DNA of 64,000 nucleotides. Origin: Fusarium oxysporum f. sp. lycopersici 4287 (taxonomy: Eukaryota; Ascomycota; Sordariomycetes; Hypocreales; Nectriaceae). The notes beneath the pieces are model-generated. The model saw nothing but the letters and a program-made list of their open reading frames with translations, was not told the DNA's origin and searched no databases. The first letter of the stretch is position 1, and every line of letters begins with the position of its first letter. Positions 33,514 to 45,187 of the stretch are shown piece after piece. The stretch lies in the NCBI RefSeq assembly GCF_000149955.1, contig NC_030986.1, forward strand, positions 4,553,870-4,617,869. Reading direction: 5' to 3'. The translations under genes were made by a program, and so were the position numbers.

Positions 33514-36329
33514 GGCGGCGTTCACGATTTTCGAAGAAAGTAAATGATTGTTACTGTATTACTCTACAACTGCGTGTCGAGTGAATCAATTCATGGTAGA
33601 TCGAAGCAAGGGTGAACCGCTTTCCCGGCGCTTGTTGATAATGATTGGCCCTTTTTTTTACTGTTATCGTTTTAGTCTATCTCAATGCAAGCTCTCTAAC
33701 TTACAGAGTTACAATCTGTTGGAGCTTGTTTGGTGAGGATCTGTTTCTGCTTTTGGCAGTCAAATCGGCTGTGGTCCACCGGATCAGCACTGTTAACAGC
33801 CTTGCAACGCTATTGCTTTTGCGAACGAAGGAAGTGACTGGCAGGGGTTCTGGAGCACCTCATGCCCGAGCAAAATGCACAAATGTACTGTTGGGTTACC
33901 TAGTGGAAAATAGAAGAATTGATATCTGTCTACCTTATACCGGAGGTAGAGGTAGGAGTGAAGGTCACGTGGCGTGCTTTTTGTATTGGGACGAGGACAG
34001 TATCACAACACATATCCATCCATTACCTTACAACTTAGCGGGCGGCTGTTGAGACAAACTTCTAGGGCCATCAGACAAACTCAATTGCTACAGTTTCCTG
34101 ACAGCACGAACGCTTAGTAGGTGGTATGGCGTTGTATGACGTGGAGAAAAAGGCTTCTGCTATTCACTGGCTCTTCTCGGGCGTATTCAGTGAATCTGTA
34201 ATTACTGTGTACCTTGCATTACCCGCTGTTGGTTGGGGCAGGGGCCTCATCCTCCGAGACAGCACAGCCAGACATCTTCAAAGTCCACCCTCCAACGAAA
34301 GCAACCCCTGCTAGGGCCTCTGTCCTAAAGGACGAAAATACTGAGGTAAGTTTAGTGTATCTTAATATACCTTTAGACTAGTTAATTTTGGCGCCATTTT
34401 TGTAACGTCAGAAGCTTTATTACCCCCCGAGGCCCTGATACAGTAGATGTCCATCAACGATGGTGTTGGCTTTGCTGTTTCATAGGTCATCAATACCTTA
34501 CCCCTCGTTTACCATGGATGCTAGCAGTTAGGTAGTGCTTCCTCGTCTTGTTTTGCTTCGTGTCAAAGAACACAGTTACTCCGTACTGTCGGTAGGCTTC
34601 AGGGAGGAAGGGATGCGACCTAGTGCGTCTCTCTTTTGCAACAATTCTTCTATTCTTGACAAACAGGATTCCTGATTCTTGTTATTATGTATTTGTAAGT
34701 AATGAGAGAAACATGGATTATGAGCTCCAGGGATTAAAATCTGGAGTTCTCACACCGAGGTTGGACTCGCTTGTTCAAAACTCGTACTGTGTGGCTGGCT
34801 CCCCAGCCACTCGGTGCCTGAATAGGCGTGCAATAACGTGCGGCGAGGAAGAAAAAGAAGGGTTTCTGGGGGTGAGGTCTCGTCTTTTGAATAACAATAA
34901 GTTATAATTCAAAAAGAAAAAAAAATGAAAAATAAAAATAAAAAAAAATCCGTAGCCTGATGTTGATTAGACTGAGTCAAAATTGCCCTGACTTACCAGA
35001 ATGTGAATTGTTGAAGATTAAATTCAATTGCTCACAAGTCATTCATAGAAGATGATAAATTATTCTACCATAGTACTGTTCCTGGTCTTTTCTTCCTCAC
35101 ACGTTAGACTTCAGCCTCCAGACCAGCCGCCCCGCACTGTGTTTCACTTTACGATGGGTCCAACTGTCCGTTGGCGCTGAGGCGGCCCCACCATTGAACC
35201 GTGAAGTGCTGACCAAAACACTTTCATGGGTTGTTACCCCTATCTGATGCGCTATCCCCTATCCAAGCATGAGACAAGGGACTGCCAGGGGCGATTGGGG
35301 GAAGCTGGTACTCCTGAGAAAATACACAATCGAACTGCAACTTATTAACTGATATGAATCAGTAGCCAGAGCAGACTTCTGTGTTTCTATGTCCTTAACC
35401 AACATAGACGAAGGTACCTGACCTTCCAATCTACTATATTTGAGTGGCGCGTTAAGAAGGGACAGACAATCAGTCAGTACCTATCTTAGTAGGTACCTGT
35501 CAAAGGTACAGCGGGCCTTCACCCCCATTACATCGGCTGCAGCATGTGCCTGAGCACCCTCCATTCATCAAGCTCTCTTTCACTTTCGACCTTCTGTTTG
35601 TTTGACTCTGTTTTGAGTTTTTGATATCCAGAGCCAGTCCACATTCAAACTGCCAAGGGCTAGGGGAGATCTAACGGGGGTCATCCCGGTTACTAGGTAT
35701 TTTCACCACCCTTACCTTGCCTTACCTTACATCCTGCCATGGTGTTGCAAAACTTACTTACCAAAGACGGAATCTCAGCCCGACCTCATCGCCTCCCGAG
35801 TCTGCATCAGCTCATTACGGCCCTTCCCGCAGCATTCCTCTTCTTCAACCCTTCTCTCCAAATCCTGTCTTTGGAGTATCTCCATCCAACGGGTTCTCGT
35901 CGATCGCTGCCATCGGCAAGTCTCATTTGAGTCTCGACGAAGCAGTACGCTCGATTTTAATTCCAACACTTATCTCGATACAAACAGGCCCGAAACCTGA
36001 ACAACGCGCTGCCTTTTTGGCCCCGATCGAATATATAAACATGACCTTATCGATCTCGTCGTCGATACAGCCTTGATTGGCCTAAACGTTAGAGATACCG
36101 ATCGCAGGCTTGACTTTCACTGAGACAGACAGGCCTCGGTTTGCGCCTACGCTTTGGTCAAAAGACGAACGCAGACACGGCAACAGAGGTCTTCTGAAAC
36201 GGTTCATCCTTCAAGCATCGACATATCGTCATAAAATTCCAACGGCTCCCCCCTCGATCGATTTCTCCACCGGCGCGCCTCCCCACGTTTCTTACTTGAG
36301 CCGCGCATTCCTCATATTGACTGTCCGCC
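33514..36329. other. Gene-poor region upstream of RecQ and SOG2
   Basis: 2.8 kb between divergent genes with no convincing coding region. It holds one copy of a diverged repeat (34312-34432), an A-rich patch at 34907-34950, and the C/T-rich SOG2 leader. That leader has a 63-codon uORF from ATG 35739 to TGA 35930. Short TTACCT/GGTACC-type words cluster near 35480-35730. Confidence 0.45.
34312..34432 (+). repeat. Diverged dispersed repeat, copy A
   Basis: About 120 bases match 42707-42827 in the same direction at roughly 75-80% by eye. Shared blocks include GGTAAG, CTTTAGAC, AGTTAATTTTGGC, GTCAGAAG and TTTATTACCCCC followed by GAGG. Many differences are C/T or G/A transitions. No coding frame or terminal inverted repeat was recognised, so it is probably a relic of a larger mobile element. 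Confidence 0.6.
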
Positions 36330-39326
36330 ATGGAACGGCCAGATCGACTCGCCGGCTCGTCCGTCGGTTCTGCATCGCAGGCTTCAGTCCCAAGAAGCTT
36401 ACCCGAAAACCATATATCTGGACGACGTCCAGTCCCAAACTCAGCGGCCACGTCTAACGGACCGCCACCTCCTCCTCCTATTCCTTCCTTGCGAAGCGTT
36501 CCCTCCAGTTCCTCTCTTTCTGCCGCGGGCATGTCGGCAGCTCAGGTTATTAGTCTCGCGCGTGAGGCAATGCAAAATGCCATCGAAAGCGAGAGCCAAG
36601 CTGCTGAAGCAGGCGCCGTCAGCACAGGGCTCAGAACCGGAGTCACAATTGACCTCAGTCGCAAAGGGATCCAAAAATTACCAGATGAAGTTGTGGATAT
36701 TGTCAAGGGTGATCTGGAGCGGTCCGTTTCCATGGGACCATCTTCAGCAACGCGGTCGGATACTGATACCTATACGGTCTCCAGACTAGCACTGTCTCAT
36801 AACCAACTGACAACATTACCCGCTCGCTTTTCTGAATGCACATCATTGCGATATCTCAACATCCGGGGCAATCAGATCAAGGAGTTTCCTATGCCTGTAT
36901 GTCTCCCTCCTTAGCGTCGAGATATTTTCTAACAGCCTGGCTAGTTGTGCGATTTGAAATCATTGGAGATCCTTGACCTTGGCCGAAATCAACTTCGAAG
37001 TCTTCCTACAGATATTGTGCGACTCTCGTCATTGAAAGTTTTGTCTATTCCAAAGAACCAAATACGGGAGTTGCCACTATGTATTGCCGATATGGGGTCC
37101 TTACAAGTGATCAAGTTTGAGGGCAATCCCATTAACTTTCCGCCACGAGATGCAATACAAGTGCAAGCCGCAAGCCCCCCACATGAGGGCATTCAGAAAG
37201 ACAACGAAGTTACGGAGGTGGCGGTAACGCTACAAATCAAAAGGTTTCTTAAGCAGCATGCTGTCAACGGCCGATCCGAATCTGATAACACAGGTGACGA
37301 ATCTAGCGAGGGCGCGGAAACCCCTCGCTTCCCATTGAAAAGGGTTGCAAGTGGGAGATTCCCTGTCAAAGTAAGTGGTGCGGATTTGCCTGATATTCGT
37401 TCTCCCAATATTGGATCACGGGCGCCTCCGATACCATCGAGATCACACTATCGTGGACTTTCCCAACAAAACAGCGCTTTTCGACGACCCGGTGTCATGC
37501 CATTGACGATTGGCAATGTCAATGAACGTGTTCGTAGCAACTCAGAAAGCCTACTGAGGGCGGAGCGATCAGAGAGTCGCAACAGGCGCATGGGAATTGT
37601 CTCGAGAAAACCCTCTGACCTTGGTACACTTGATGAGATGCAAGTGAATAATCGATTTAGTCATTATCGTGGCCTGAGTCATGGATCTGCCATGCAAGGT
37701 AACCAAGCAACGACGAAGAGCCCTGCGACCCCAACGGAACCATACTTGGCACGTCCGATCTACGTGAGACGTCTTTCTGTCCTCCCTGAGCGGAGGCGAG
37801 AATCAAAAGTTTATGATCCAGTCATTGAAGCTGCTAAGGGCATCCTCTACTCGGTCTTTCAGATCCATCCTATGATCCAGATGCTCATGAGCTTGACGAG
37901 TGATGGGTCTGCTAAGCGATCTAGCCTTGAGATTGTGTTCTACAACACCAACTCCCATGTTGAGGAATTGGAGCAGGAAATCCAGAAACACGAGAACGCC
38001 TTGGTCGACCTCGACGACCGTTCCCAAAGAGAGAACGAAAACGTCCATCGAGCCTGTCAAACTCTGGTTAGCGCATATGGCCACGTTTGTACACTTTTAG
38101 CCGATAACATCGATACTTTCGTGAACAACGGAGATGCTCGATATATTCGAACGCTTCTGATGTTGCTCTATAATAGTATCATGGAACTACGTGTGACACT
38201 GTCGTCCGTTAGCGCAGAGGATGGGCGTCGGCAAGCAGCCTCCAAGGGGGACCAGATGGGTGAGCGTACTCTCAGGGCGCATGCACGTGAACCTTCCATT
38301 ACCCCCACTGTTGGTAGGTCAACAGGAGCTCGCAACCGCAACGGCACTCTGGTACACCATCCGATCAATTTGCGTGTTGCTACAGATGTACCCGTGCCTA
38401 CACCCCTTTCTGCGGCTTACCTCAATGGCAATGGTCGAACCGCCACCATTGCATCGGCCACTCCTCGATCAGGAGAATCTTTCTCCTCGATAGGTAGCCG
38501 CGGGATTTCTTCCGAGTTCACAGAAGAAGATCGGCAGTTTGAGAAGATATTCCTATCCTTGCAAAGGTCGACTGATCTCGTTATGGGGACACTTCCCAGT
38601 TTCCAAGCCCAGCTAACAGGTGGTTTGAGGAACGCCATGTATCAGAGGACCCCAGAAAGTGTAATTCAGCACTGGAAAGCCTTGATAACCATGTGTGGAC
38701 ATGTCATTCAACAGACGGAGATTCTCAAGAACAGACTGTCACTTATCAAGCTCAAGGAGCCTGGAGTTCGAACACAAGCGAGCTTCTGGAGTCTCTGTAA
38801 CAACTTCAGTCACTCTTGGGCGGACATGATCTATCAGATCAAGTACGGCCCCAACAGTGTTCCACTGCCTCCTGATACCAGGGCACGATTACGACCGATT
38901 CAGCAGAGTATTAAGGAAACAAGCAACATCATCTCCAAGTCCCCTTGGCACTATCTTTTCAACCATCCCTCAGGCACGCCGAACGGGCAGATACACTACC
39001 CCCCTCGCGGTATGTCACCGACTCAAGTCCCGATCACGCCACAGAGTGCTGCTTTGGGCCCCGCCATGCAGGCGACAGTTCCCACCACGCCGCAAAGTGG
39101 TTCATTCGCAGCGGCATTCCACGGGAATGTCTTTGACCGAGCCGATGCTCTTATGGCCAACCCTGGTATCTCTATGGGGCGCAATGGAGGGTTTGGAAAG
39201 GGTCATATGGGATTCAGTTCATTGTCTTCACTATCTTCCATGTCCTCAGACGAGGGAATCCTTCCTTCTCATGGGCCACTTGGACCAGTACCACTCCGCC
39301 TGAACGGAGGCAAAGTTGCCTTTTAG
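36330..39326 (+). CDS. SOG2: Leucine-rich repeat protein Sog2 (RAM pathway)
   Basis: Two exons (36330..36896, 36945..39326) give 982 residues. The 48-nt intron has GTATGT and GCTAG ends and a TTCTAACAG branch. It splits the repeat region, joining KEFPMP to LCDLKSLEILDLGRNQLRSL. Residues 1-60 are Pro/Ser-rich. Leucine-rich repeats run from about 105 to 255 (LSHNQLTTLP, LNIRGNQIKEFP, LSIPKNQIRELP). From about 450 comes the Sog2 domain (RPIYVRRLSVLPERRRESK, then the helical AAKGILYSVFQIHPMIQML). In yeast Sog2 supports the NDR kinase Cbk1 within the RAM network, which controls polarity, cell separation and wall integrity. The tail is Ser/Thr/Pro-rich. Confidence 0.9.
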
Positions 39327-40160
39327 ATCACAGTGCCGAGTCCTTCCTTGGATCTCGAACTCAATACTTGCTGTTCGGTGCAGTCATTGCTGTTGTTTGC
39401 ATAAGGCAAGGGGGTCATTTGGTTATCTTTAGAACTTATTGAGGCTTTTTGAACCCGCGTATTGAGGGAAAAAGTTCGCCGGAAGCCATTCCTTTACCGC
39501 ATAGCCTTGGCGTTTGGGGTTGCAGTTGCATTTATTTGCCCAAAATCAGGTCGGTTGAATTATATTTGCATTTGATTTTCCACGTTGAGAGGGTTCGCAG
39601 CTTGTGTATGGGCATGATGTTAAACATGGTCTTTTTTGGAGGAGCAAAAGTTGGGAAGAGATGCCCGTCATGATGACCAACAAAGGTCTCCGAAGATAAA
39701 TACGTAAATGATTCCGAGGTACTATCAAGGACTGAATGATATGGGTCAAAGCAGAGAGATGTTACATTGTACACTAGCACATAACGAATCTAATGCTCCT
39801 GATATTCATCGCAGAGATAACGAAACTTTGGGTGTAATCCAACAGCCACGGCTACTGGCTGATTACCTACTCAAAATGTAAGAGGGACTGTCTGATTTTT
39901 ATTAATGCTCGCTTAATCGTTACAACTAAAGAGATGTTAGTCCGCCTCGTGTTCTTAACAAGTAGTCTATCCTGGTGCCACACCTGAAAGTCAGATCCCA
40001 TGATCTTGGCCATCAGCCGCAACGAGACCAGGTGTAACTCGACCCCACCAACATGCAGTGTAAGTATGAGCAACGTGAAACGGCGAAGCTACATCTCTTA
40101 TTTCGTCTTTAAACCAATTACTGTAAAGTGCATCAATATTCCACTGGCATCTAGCGCACT
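39327..40160. other. Intergenic region between SOG2 and the BLOS1-like gene
   Basis: 834 bases with the SOG2 3' region and the next promoter. Short frames on both strands have no domains. Nothing else is recognised. Confidence 0.5.
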
Positions 40161-40982
40161 ATGTCAACAGCAGCTGCTTCTTCGGCTACTTATCATCAGC
40201 CCAGCACTTCAGCCGCAGCCACAGCCACAGGCTCTTCATCTTCTTCCTCTTCTTCATTATCTCCTCGCCCGCCGACATCTCCTCCTCCCACGATCGCATC
40301 TCCGTCAGTCGCCCATGCCCATGCTCACGCACAAATCCCCTCCGCAGCGCAGCAGACTTCGCCGCCTCCTCCGCAACTACAGCCCACGCTCCCGTCGGCC
40401 GAGACACAGCGCCACGTAGCGGAAGCACGTCGCGCTGTCGTCGCAACGCTAGAGAACATGATGGACTCTGAGCTGCAATGGCGCGCATCTACGTTGCATT
40501 CCAACGCTGCGGCGCTGAGCAAGCAGGCGCAGGATGTGCAGCGGGCGACTGAAGGACTGCGTCGTGAAAACGTGAAGCTTGCGCGGGAGGCAGACGCTGC
40601 GGCGCGGAGGCTAAAGGAGCTCGGTAACGTGCAGAACTGGGCTGAGGTGCTGGAGCGCGACTTTCTCGTCCTGGAGGAGACTGTCAGACTCGCAAATACC
40701 GATCGTAGCTGTAGCTGCAGCGAATGCGGAAGCTATACTGGGAGTGAGAGTGACGGCGGTGATGTGGACGAGGACCAGCGGGCCATGAAGCTTGGCCAAG
40801 AAGAGAGGGGCACGGATGTTGAAGGGCGTAAAACGCTCCGTGTTGAGATGGATATCGATACGGAGAACCATGCGCCGGGTACGTTTTCCGATGCTAGTAG
40901 GAGCTTGACGGAGGCAGACTCCAGCGTGGGAAAGGGGGCTAAGGGATCAGATACGGCTTCTATGTCAACGATTTCACGATGA
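40161..40982 (+). CDS. BLOC-1 subunit 1-like protein (BLOS1/GCN5L1 family)
   Basis: A single exon of 273 residues. The first 85 residues are Ser/Pro/Ala/Gln-rich with a short His-Ala repeat (HAHAHAQ). Residues ~90-185 form a long amphipathic helix region ending in RLKELGNVQNWAEVLERDF. This closely resembles the LKEIGDVENWA signature I recall for human BLOC1S1/GCN5L1. The acidic, Ser-rich tail contains CSCSECGS. BLOC-1 acts in endosome maturation and cargo sorting; in yeast it brings Rab5 GAP activity to endosomes. Family membership is inferred from the helix signature and its position at the end of the coiled coil. Confidence 0.75.
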   Translation: MSTAAASSATYHQPSTSAAATATGSSSSSSSSLSPRPPTSPPPTIASPSVAHAHAHAQIPSAAQQTSPPPPQLQPTLPSAETQRHVAEARRAVVATLENMMDSELQWRASTLHSNAAALSKQAQDVQRATEGLRRENVKLAREADAAARRLKELGNVQNWAEVLERDFLVLEETVRLANTDRSCSCSECGSYTGSESDGGDVDEDQRAMKLGQEERGTDVEGRKTLRVEMDIDTENHAPGTFSDASRSLTEADSSVGKGAKGSDTASMSTISR

Positions 40983-41246
40983 GAAGATCACCGAGCGAGT
41001 GATGAGTCACGACCATTCTGAGTACATTATGGGACCAGGGAACTGGCATCCACGGTATATGATTTTATGATAACCATTCATTATTGAACAATGCTATAGC
41101 ATGATAGTCTAATACTGAGTATCCACCAGATCTACTCCGATCCGAACCACCTTTTGTTACCTATGGTGTAGCCCATGATAGCCTCTATATTGATGCGTCT
41201 CCTGATCTATGCCTGCCGAAATAGCTGTTTGTAAATTTACTCCTTC

Positions 41247-42290
41247 TCAGAGAAGACCGGGGAAGATGACGTATCTCTTCTTCTTGTACCTGTCGCCGAA
41301 CTCTTTGCGATAGGCGCGCTCCTTACCCTTGGCCCAACTAATCATCTGTGCAGCACCAATAGAGATAAAGAAAGCGACGGTCCAGTCACGGCTGACAAGG
41401 ATAACTCCGATCCATGCAAGCACCTCATATAAATAGTTTGGGCAAGTGACAATGCCGAAACCATAACCAACGGGGATCTTACGCTCAGTGCCACCAGTAG
41501 AACGCAGACTCGAAAGATATTGGTGAACAAGGGCATTCATGAGCTCGCCAAAGCAATAGAGAGCAACACCAATGGCATCAATGGCAGGAATGTCGGCCTT
41601 GGCTGCAAGGGAGTTGGGGTGGTAAATGGAGTAGGCACAGAGAACACCAGAGACAGCCCAGTAGAAGAAGCTGTTCTTGAAGATGTTCTTCCAGGGCATT
41701 GTGTTGGCAGAGAACTTGTGGACAAAGAGTGTCTCATACTCGCGCTTGAAGAAGTGTAGCATGATCATAGCAAAGGTGATCCATTGGGTTTGAGACATCT
41801 CGCCGTCTCCATTACGGTAGATGTACGGGCGGGCAGCGACAGCGAGGGCGTGGAAGATGATGGGTCCGAAGTACTCGACGACGAAGACGGTTCTCCAAGC
41901 GATTTGATAGCCTATGACAAGCGTTAGAGCGTGCTCCCCCAAAAACTTTTATCAGCTTCGACGCACCCATATCCTTCACGAGAACCTCGCCAGCGGAAAC
42001 TACGGCGGGCTCATCGACGAGGCGAGCCTTGCGGTTCTTGAGGGTCTTTTTCGTGGTAGGATCATAGATTCCGATGCGATTGAAGTCTCCGAGCTTGGTT
42101 TCCTTTGCAATCAAGACCTTGAGTCCTTCAACAGTGGTATCAGGGTCGACCTCAATCGACTGTGGAAGGTTCTTGATCGGTTGCCTTGGAGCTAGAGAAT
42201 GTTAACTTAGTTCCAAGATGAATGAGGCTGAGTGTAGATAGTAAAATACATACAGCGGTTGGTGAGCTTGATAGATCGAAGAGAAGCCAT
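41247..42290 (-). CDS. TSC13: Very-long-chain enoyl-CoA reductase (Tsc13)
   Basis: Three exons, complement(41247..41911, 41967..42191, 42254..42290), give 308 residues, the usual length. The introns are 62 and 55 nt, the second with a GCTCTAACGC branch. Residues ~10-80 form the ubiquitin-like N-terminal fold seen in the family (LIAKETKLGDFNRIGIYDP). After the YQIAWRTVFVVEYFGP helix come several membrane spans. The steroid-reductase-like C-terminal domain includes GFGIVTCPNYLYEVLAWIG and ends YKKKRYVIFPGLL. The enzyme carries out the last reduction of each fatty-acid elongation cycle in the ER, supplying very-long-chain acyls for sphingolipids. Confidence 0.93.
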
Positions 42291-43864
42291 CGTATCTGTA
42301 TCGTTTACTCAAAGTTGAACAACTTGGCAAAAAAAGGAGGGGAACAAGATCCTATCAAAGGAAGCAATGGTGTTGAGAACAAACAGGAAACAATTATTGG
42401 ACGAGATTAGATAGAAAGGTACGTACCGTCTCTCAGTCGGGGACCTCGGCCTGATTTTGGTGGGGTGTCATGGAGGCTCCTTCCCGTCTGTTGAACCCCC
42501 TGGGGCTAAACTTTGTTGAGAAGAGGGCTCTGGCTTGGTACCTCAGAGGAGCCCATACATGAGGTAGTTGTCAGCTTGTGATAATTGAGACAGCTGATTG
42601 GCTGAGGTCACTTTGATTTTGAGCTTTAAATAACGACTACCTACCTTAGGTACTAAGTCAACATATACAGTTGAGTTTTATATACCATCAAGGGGAGGCA
42701 AGAAAACTTAGGATCTTTATTCCAAGTGACGAAAAGACTTGGGTAAGCTTAGTATACTTTGGTAGATCTTTAGACCAGTTAATTTTGGCACCCTGTTTTT
42801 ATGTCAGAAGTTTTATTACCCCCGAGGACCATTCACATCAAGCCATGTTATGAATAGAGTCAGAGACACAAACAGAACACCCAGGAGTATTTATTATTGC
42901 TATCACGCTGGCAAGGTCGATCAAGTGATGATTGTTCATCTACTTGTTATTCTTGCAAATAACAGGAAAAGAAGAAGAAGAGGGGGATGGGGGAGTACAA
43001 TTTCCCTCTACTATAGCTACAAGGTATTGAATCTATCGTAGCTACCAAACAGATCTTCTATCATAAAGCCAAGTTTACCCTCACCCACACAGCTCAGTAT
43101 TATTATTGTAGGCAGTATTGAGTGTCATGGAGTCTCAAGAGTAGCATTGTTCGTGAAATACACTGCCAGCAGGATCAGCCCCACGAGCCTCACCACCACC
43201 TCATCCATAATCTTGAATACCTTGAGTGAAAAACATATTCACTCTTTCTTTTTTTTTTCCTTCTTTCTTTCTTCTTCTTTTTCCCCAACTTGCATAGCCC
43301 AAGCCAAAGTATCCCAAATTGGCATCTCTCGGCCACCGCGATTTGTTTGCTAGTAGCTATCCGGCAGCTGGCGATCAGCTGCCGGGTCATTCACGTCTTA
43401 ACCTCACGCATGCCCTCTTGGCGCTTGAGCATTTCGTTATTCCACCCTTCACTAGGAGTTTTTTTTTTTTTTCCCCTTATATTCACAGTCTGCCCGAAAC
43501 AGTTTCCCTTTACCCCAAACTACTATCACCGTGTCTTGTCGAAGAAGAGGCATCTTGTCCCTTCTATGAAGAGTCTCCGATACACCCTACTGTTTGCTCA
43601 AAGTCTGGGCATTATATCATATTTCATAGGTAAGCATACTCAGAGGAAAACATGGACAGCTTTAACTGACCTGAGCCCTTCTCTCAGACCTATAGCTTAC
43701 GGTTACCTGATAACAAGCGAATGACTCGAAACAAGTCGACAAACCTGCTTGTCATAACCCATCTTTTGACTCTGTTGTCAAGCTGAATTATTGATCAACA
43801 CATTCGCTTTGTTAAATATTCATCGCTTTACGAAGCCTACACATATGCATCGCCAGGCACTATC
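42291..43864. other. Divergent intergenic region with second repeat copy
   Basis: 1.57 kb between TSC13 and the disordered-protein gene. It holds repeat copy B (42707-42827) and two pyrimidine-rich tracts, near 43243-43285 and 43459-43475, typical of fungal leaders. The 144-codon plus frame at 43290-43724 does not start with ATG and shows no domain, so it is not called. Confidence 0.45.
42707..42827 (+). repeat. Diverged dispersed repeat, copy B
   Basis: This copy matches 34312-34432 in the same orientation. In the first 20 bases all changes relative to copy A are transitions toward A/T, which fits, but does not prove, RIP-type mutation. The flanks show no clear target-site duplication. Confidence 0.6.
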
Positions 43865-45187
43865 ATGAATCCTTGTGCGCCAACATTTATCCCGGTTGAA
43901 CCTTCGGGGGATGAGTTCTCTTCTGATGAAGATGGGTCTTCTACTCCGTCTTCCATGGAAGCACGACATCCAGATCAAGATGTGCGCTCACCCCGAGCAC
44001 GACCCCGAGGTAGAACAATTCCTTCCATTACCATCGACCCCGAAGGATATGAATCCATGTTCCCTGCTCTTCGAACTGTGAACAAGGTTGATCCTCTCAA
44101 GATTCGGAGTCCGAAAATGAAAAGGAAACAGCGAAGCAGGCGCCAGATGTCCAGAGGCAAAGACGGCCGGGTCCAGTCTTCAAACTCGGTCAACGATGAA
44201 CAGTTGAGCATAGGGCATCAGTTCTCACAGTCCTCTGATGATGAGGAAGAGGGCAGTAATGAGCCTCCCCTGGAATATCTGAAACCGACAGTTTACACTC
44301 CGAGGAAGTCACTTGAATTCCTCAAACCCGACGTTTATACACCTCCGGCCTCATCTCACAACTGTTTCAGTCGCCCTAGAACCAGGGCAAGCATGCGGCC
44401 GACTGACGCCAGAGCGAGAACCAGGTCTCCTAGGCGGGCATGGAGGCCCCCAACTCCCCATCCAGACGGTAGACCGCAAGGCTCCAGATTACGACGTGCA
44501 CCTACACCAAACCAGAGAATTATGTCACCGGTTGGGTATCCAGTTCCTCTGGTTTTCCCAAATCCCACTTACAGCCACTTTCCATCAGAACCTCCCCATC
44601 CAATGATGCATCATCCGATCAACTATGCGCCACGTATGGGGCCATCTCTGGTGCCGCCTATGATGCCATACTCGCCTCTACCATGGCCTATTGCCCCGGT
44701 CCCGTGGTCGGCCCATTTGGCTCAACCAGAGATGATGATGGACTATCCGGCGTACTATGATAGCCATTATGAACAAATGGATTGGCCTTCATTTGAGGGA
44801 GAGAGTGGGATGTATTATGCGCCGCAGCCACCACCAACCCTGCCGCCACAGCATTTCATTTATTATCAGCCAGAGTCACATATGCGACCACAAATGCTGC
44901 CCCATAGTCAATACCGAATGCATTTGCAGCCTCCAGAAAGGTCTGGATTGTATCCAACTTCCCAGGGCAGTGATTCACAGAGTGACTCGAGGAGTCAGCA
45001 CACGGAAAGCCAGCATGAGAAAAAGGCCAGTACCTCTAGTTCCGCCAAGGAAAGCAACTCTAGCTCCGGAGCAGCTACCAATGTGTCCGATACTACAACC
45101 CCTTTGAGAATTCAAGTCGATATGATCAAGGATCAAAGCGGAGGGGCACAGCCGGGGTCAAAGCACAACAAGTATCCTGATATTTAG
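43865..45187 (+). CDS. Disordered Pro/Ser-rich protein, first half of a frame cut by TAG
   Basis: A 440-codon frame from ATG 43865 ends at TAG 45185-45187. It starts MNPCAPTFIPVEPSGDEFSS. Later it has basic and acidic low-complexity runs, two LEYLKP/LEFLKP repeats each followed by a VYTP motif, and a Pro/Met/Tyr-rich core (HHPINYAPRMGPSLVPPMMP). The next codon after TAG is ATG, and the same frame stays open for another 367 codons. TATCCTGATATTTAG looks like a branch site and acceptor ending exactly at the TAG, but no good donor was found upstream. GTCGAT at 45116 would keep frame but is a poor donor. No known domain is recognised; RNA-binding or condensate roles would be guesswork. Confidence 0.6.
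   Translation: MNPCAPTFIPVEPSGDEFSSDEDGSSTPSSMEARHPDQDVRSPRARPRGRTIPSITIDPEGYESMFPALRTVNKVDPLKIRSPKMKRKQRSRRQMSRGKDGRVQSSNSVNDEQLSIGHQFSQSSDDEEEGSNEPPLEYLKPTVYTPRKSLEFLKPDVYTPPASSHNCFSRPRTRASMRPTDARARTRSPRRAWRPPTPHPDGRPQGSRLRRAPTPNQRIMSPVGYPVPLVFPNPTYSHFPSEPPHPMMHHPINYAPRMGPSLVPPMMPYSPLPWPIAPVPWSAHLAQPEMMMDYPAYYDSHYEQMDWPSFEGESGMYYAPQPPPTLPPQHFIYYQPESHMRPQMLPHSQYRMHLQPPERSGLYPTSQGSDSQSDSRSQHTESQHEKKASTSSSAKESNSSSGAATNVSDTTTPLRIQVDMIKDQSGGAQPGSKHNKYPDI

Noticed and set aside
43290..43724. 144-codon plus-strand frame in the leader region
   Set aside because: It does not begin with ATG, lies in pyrimidine-rich leader sequence and has no domain.
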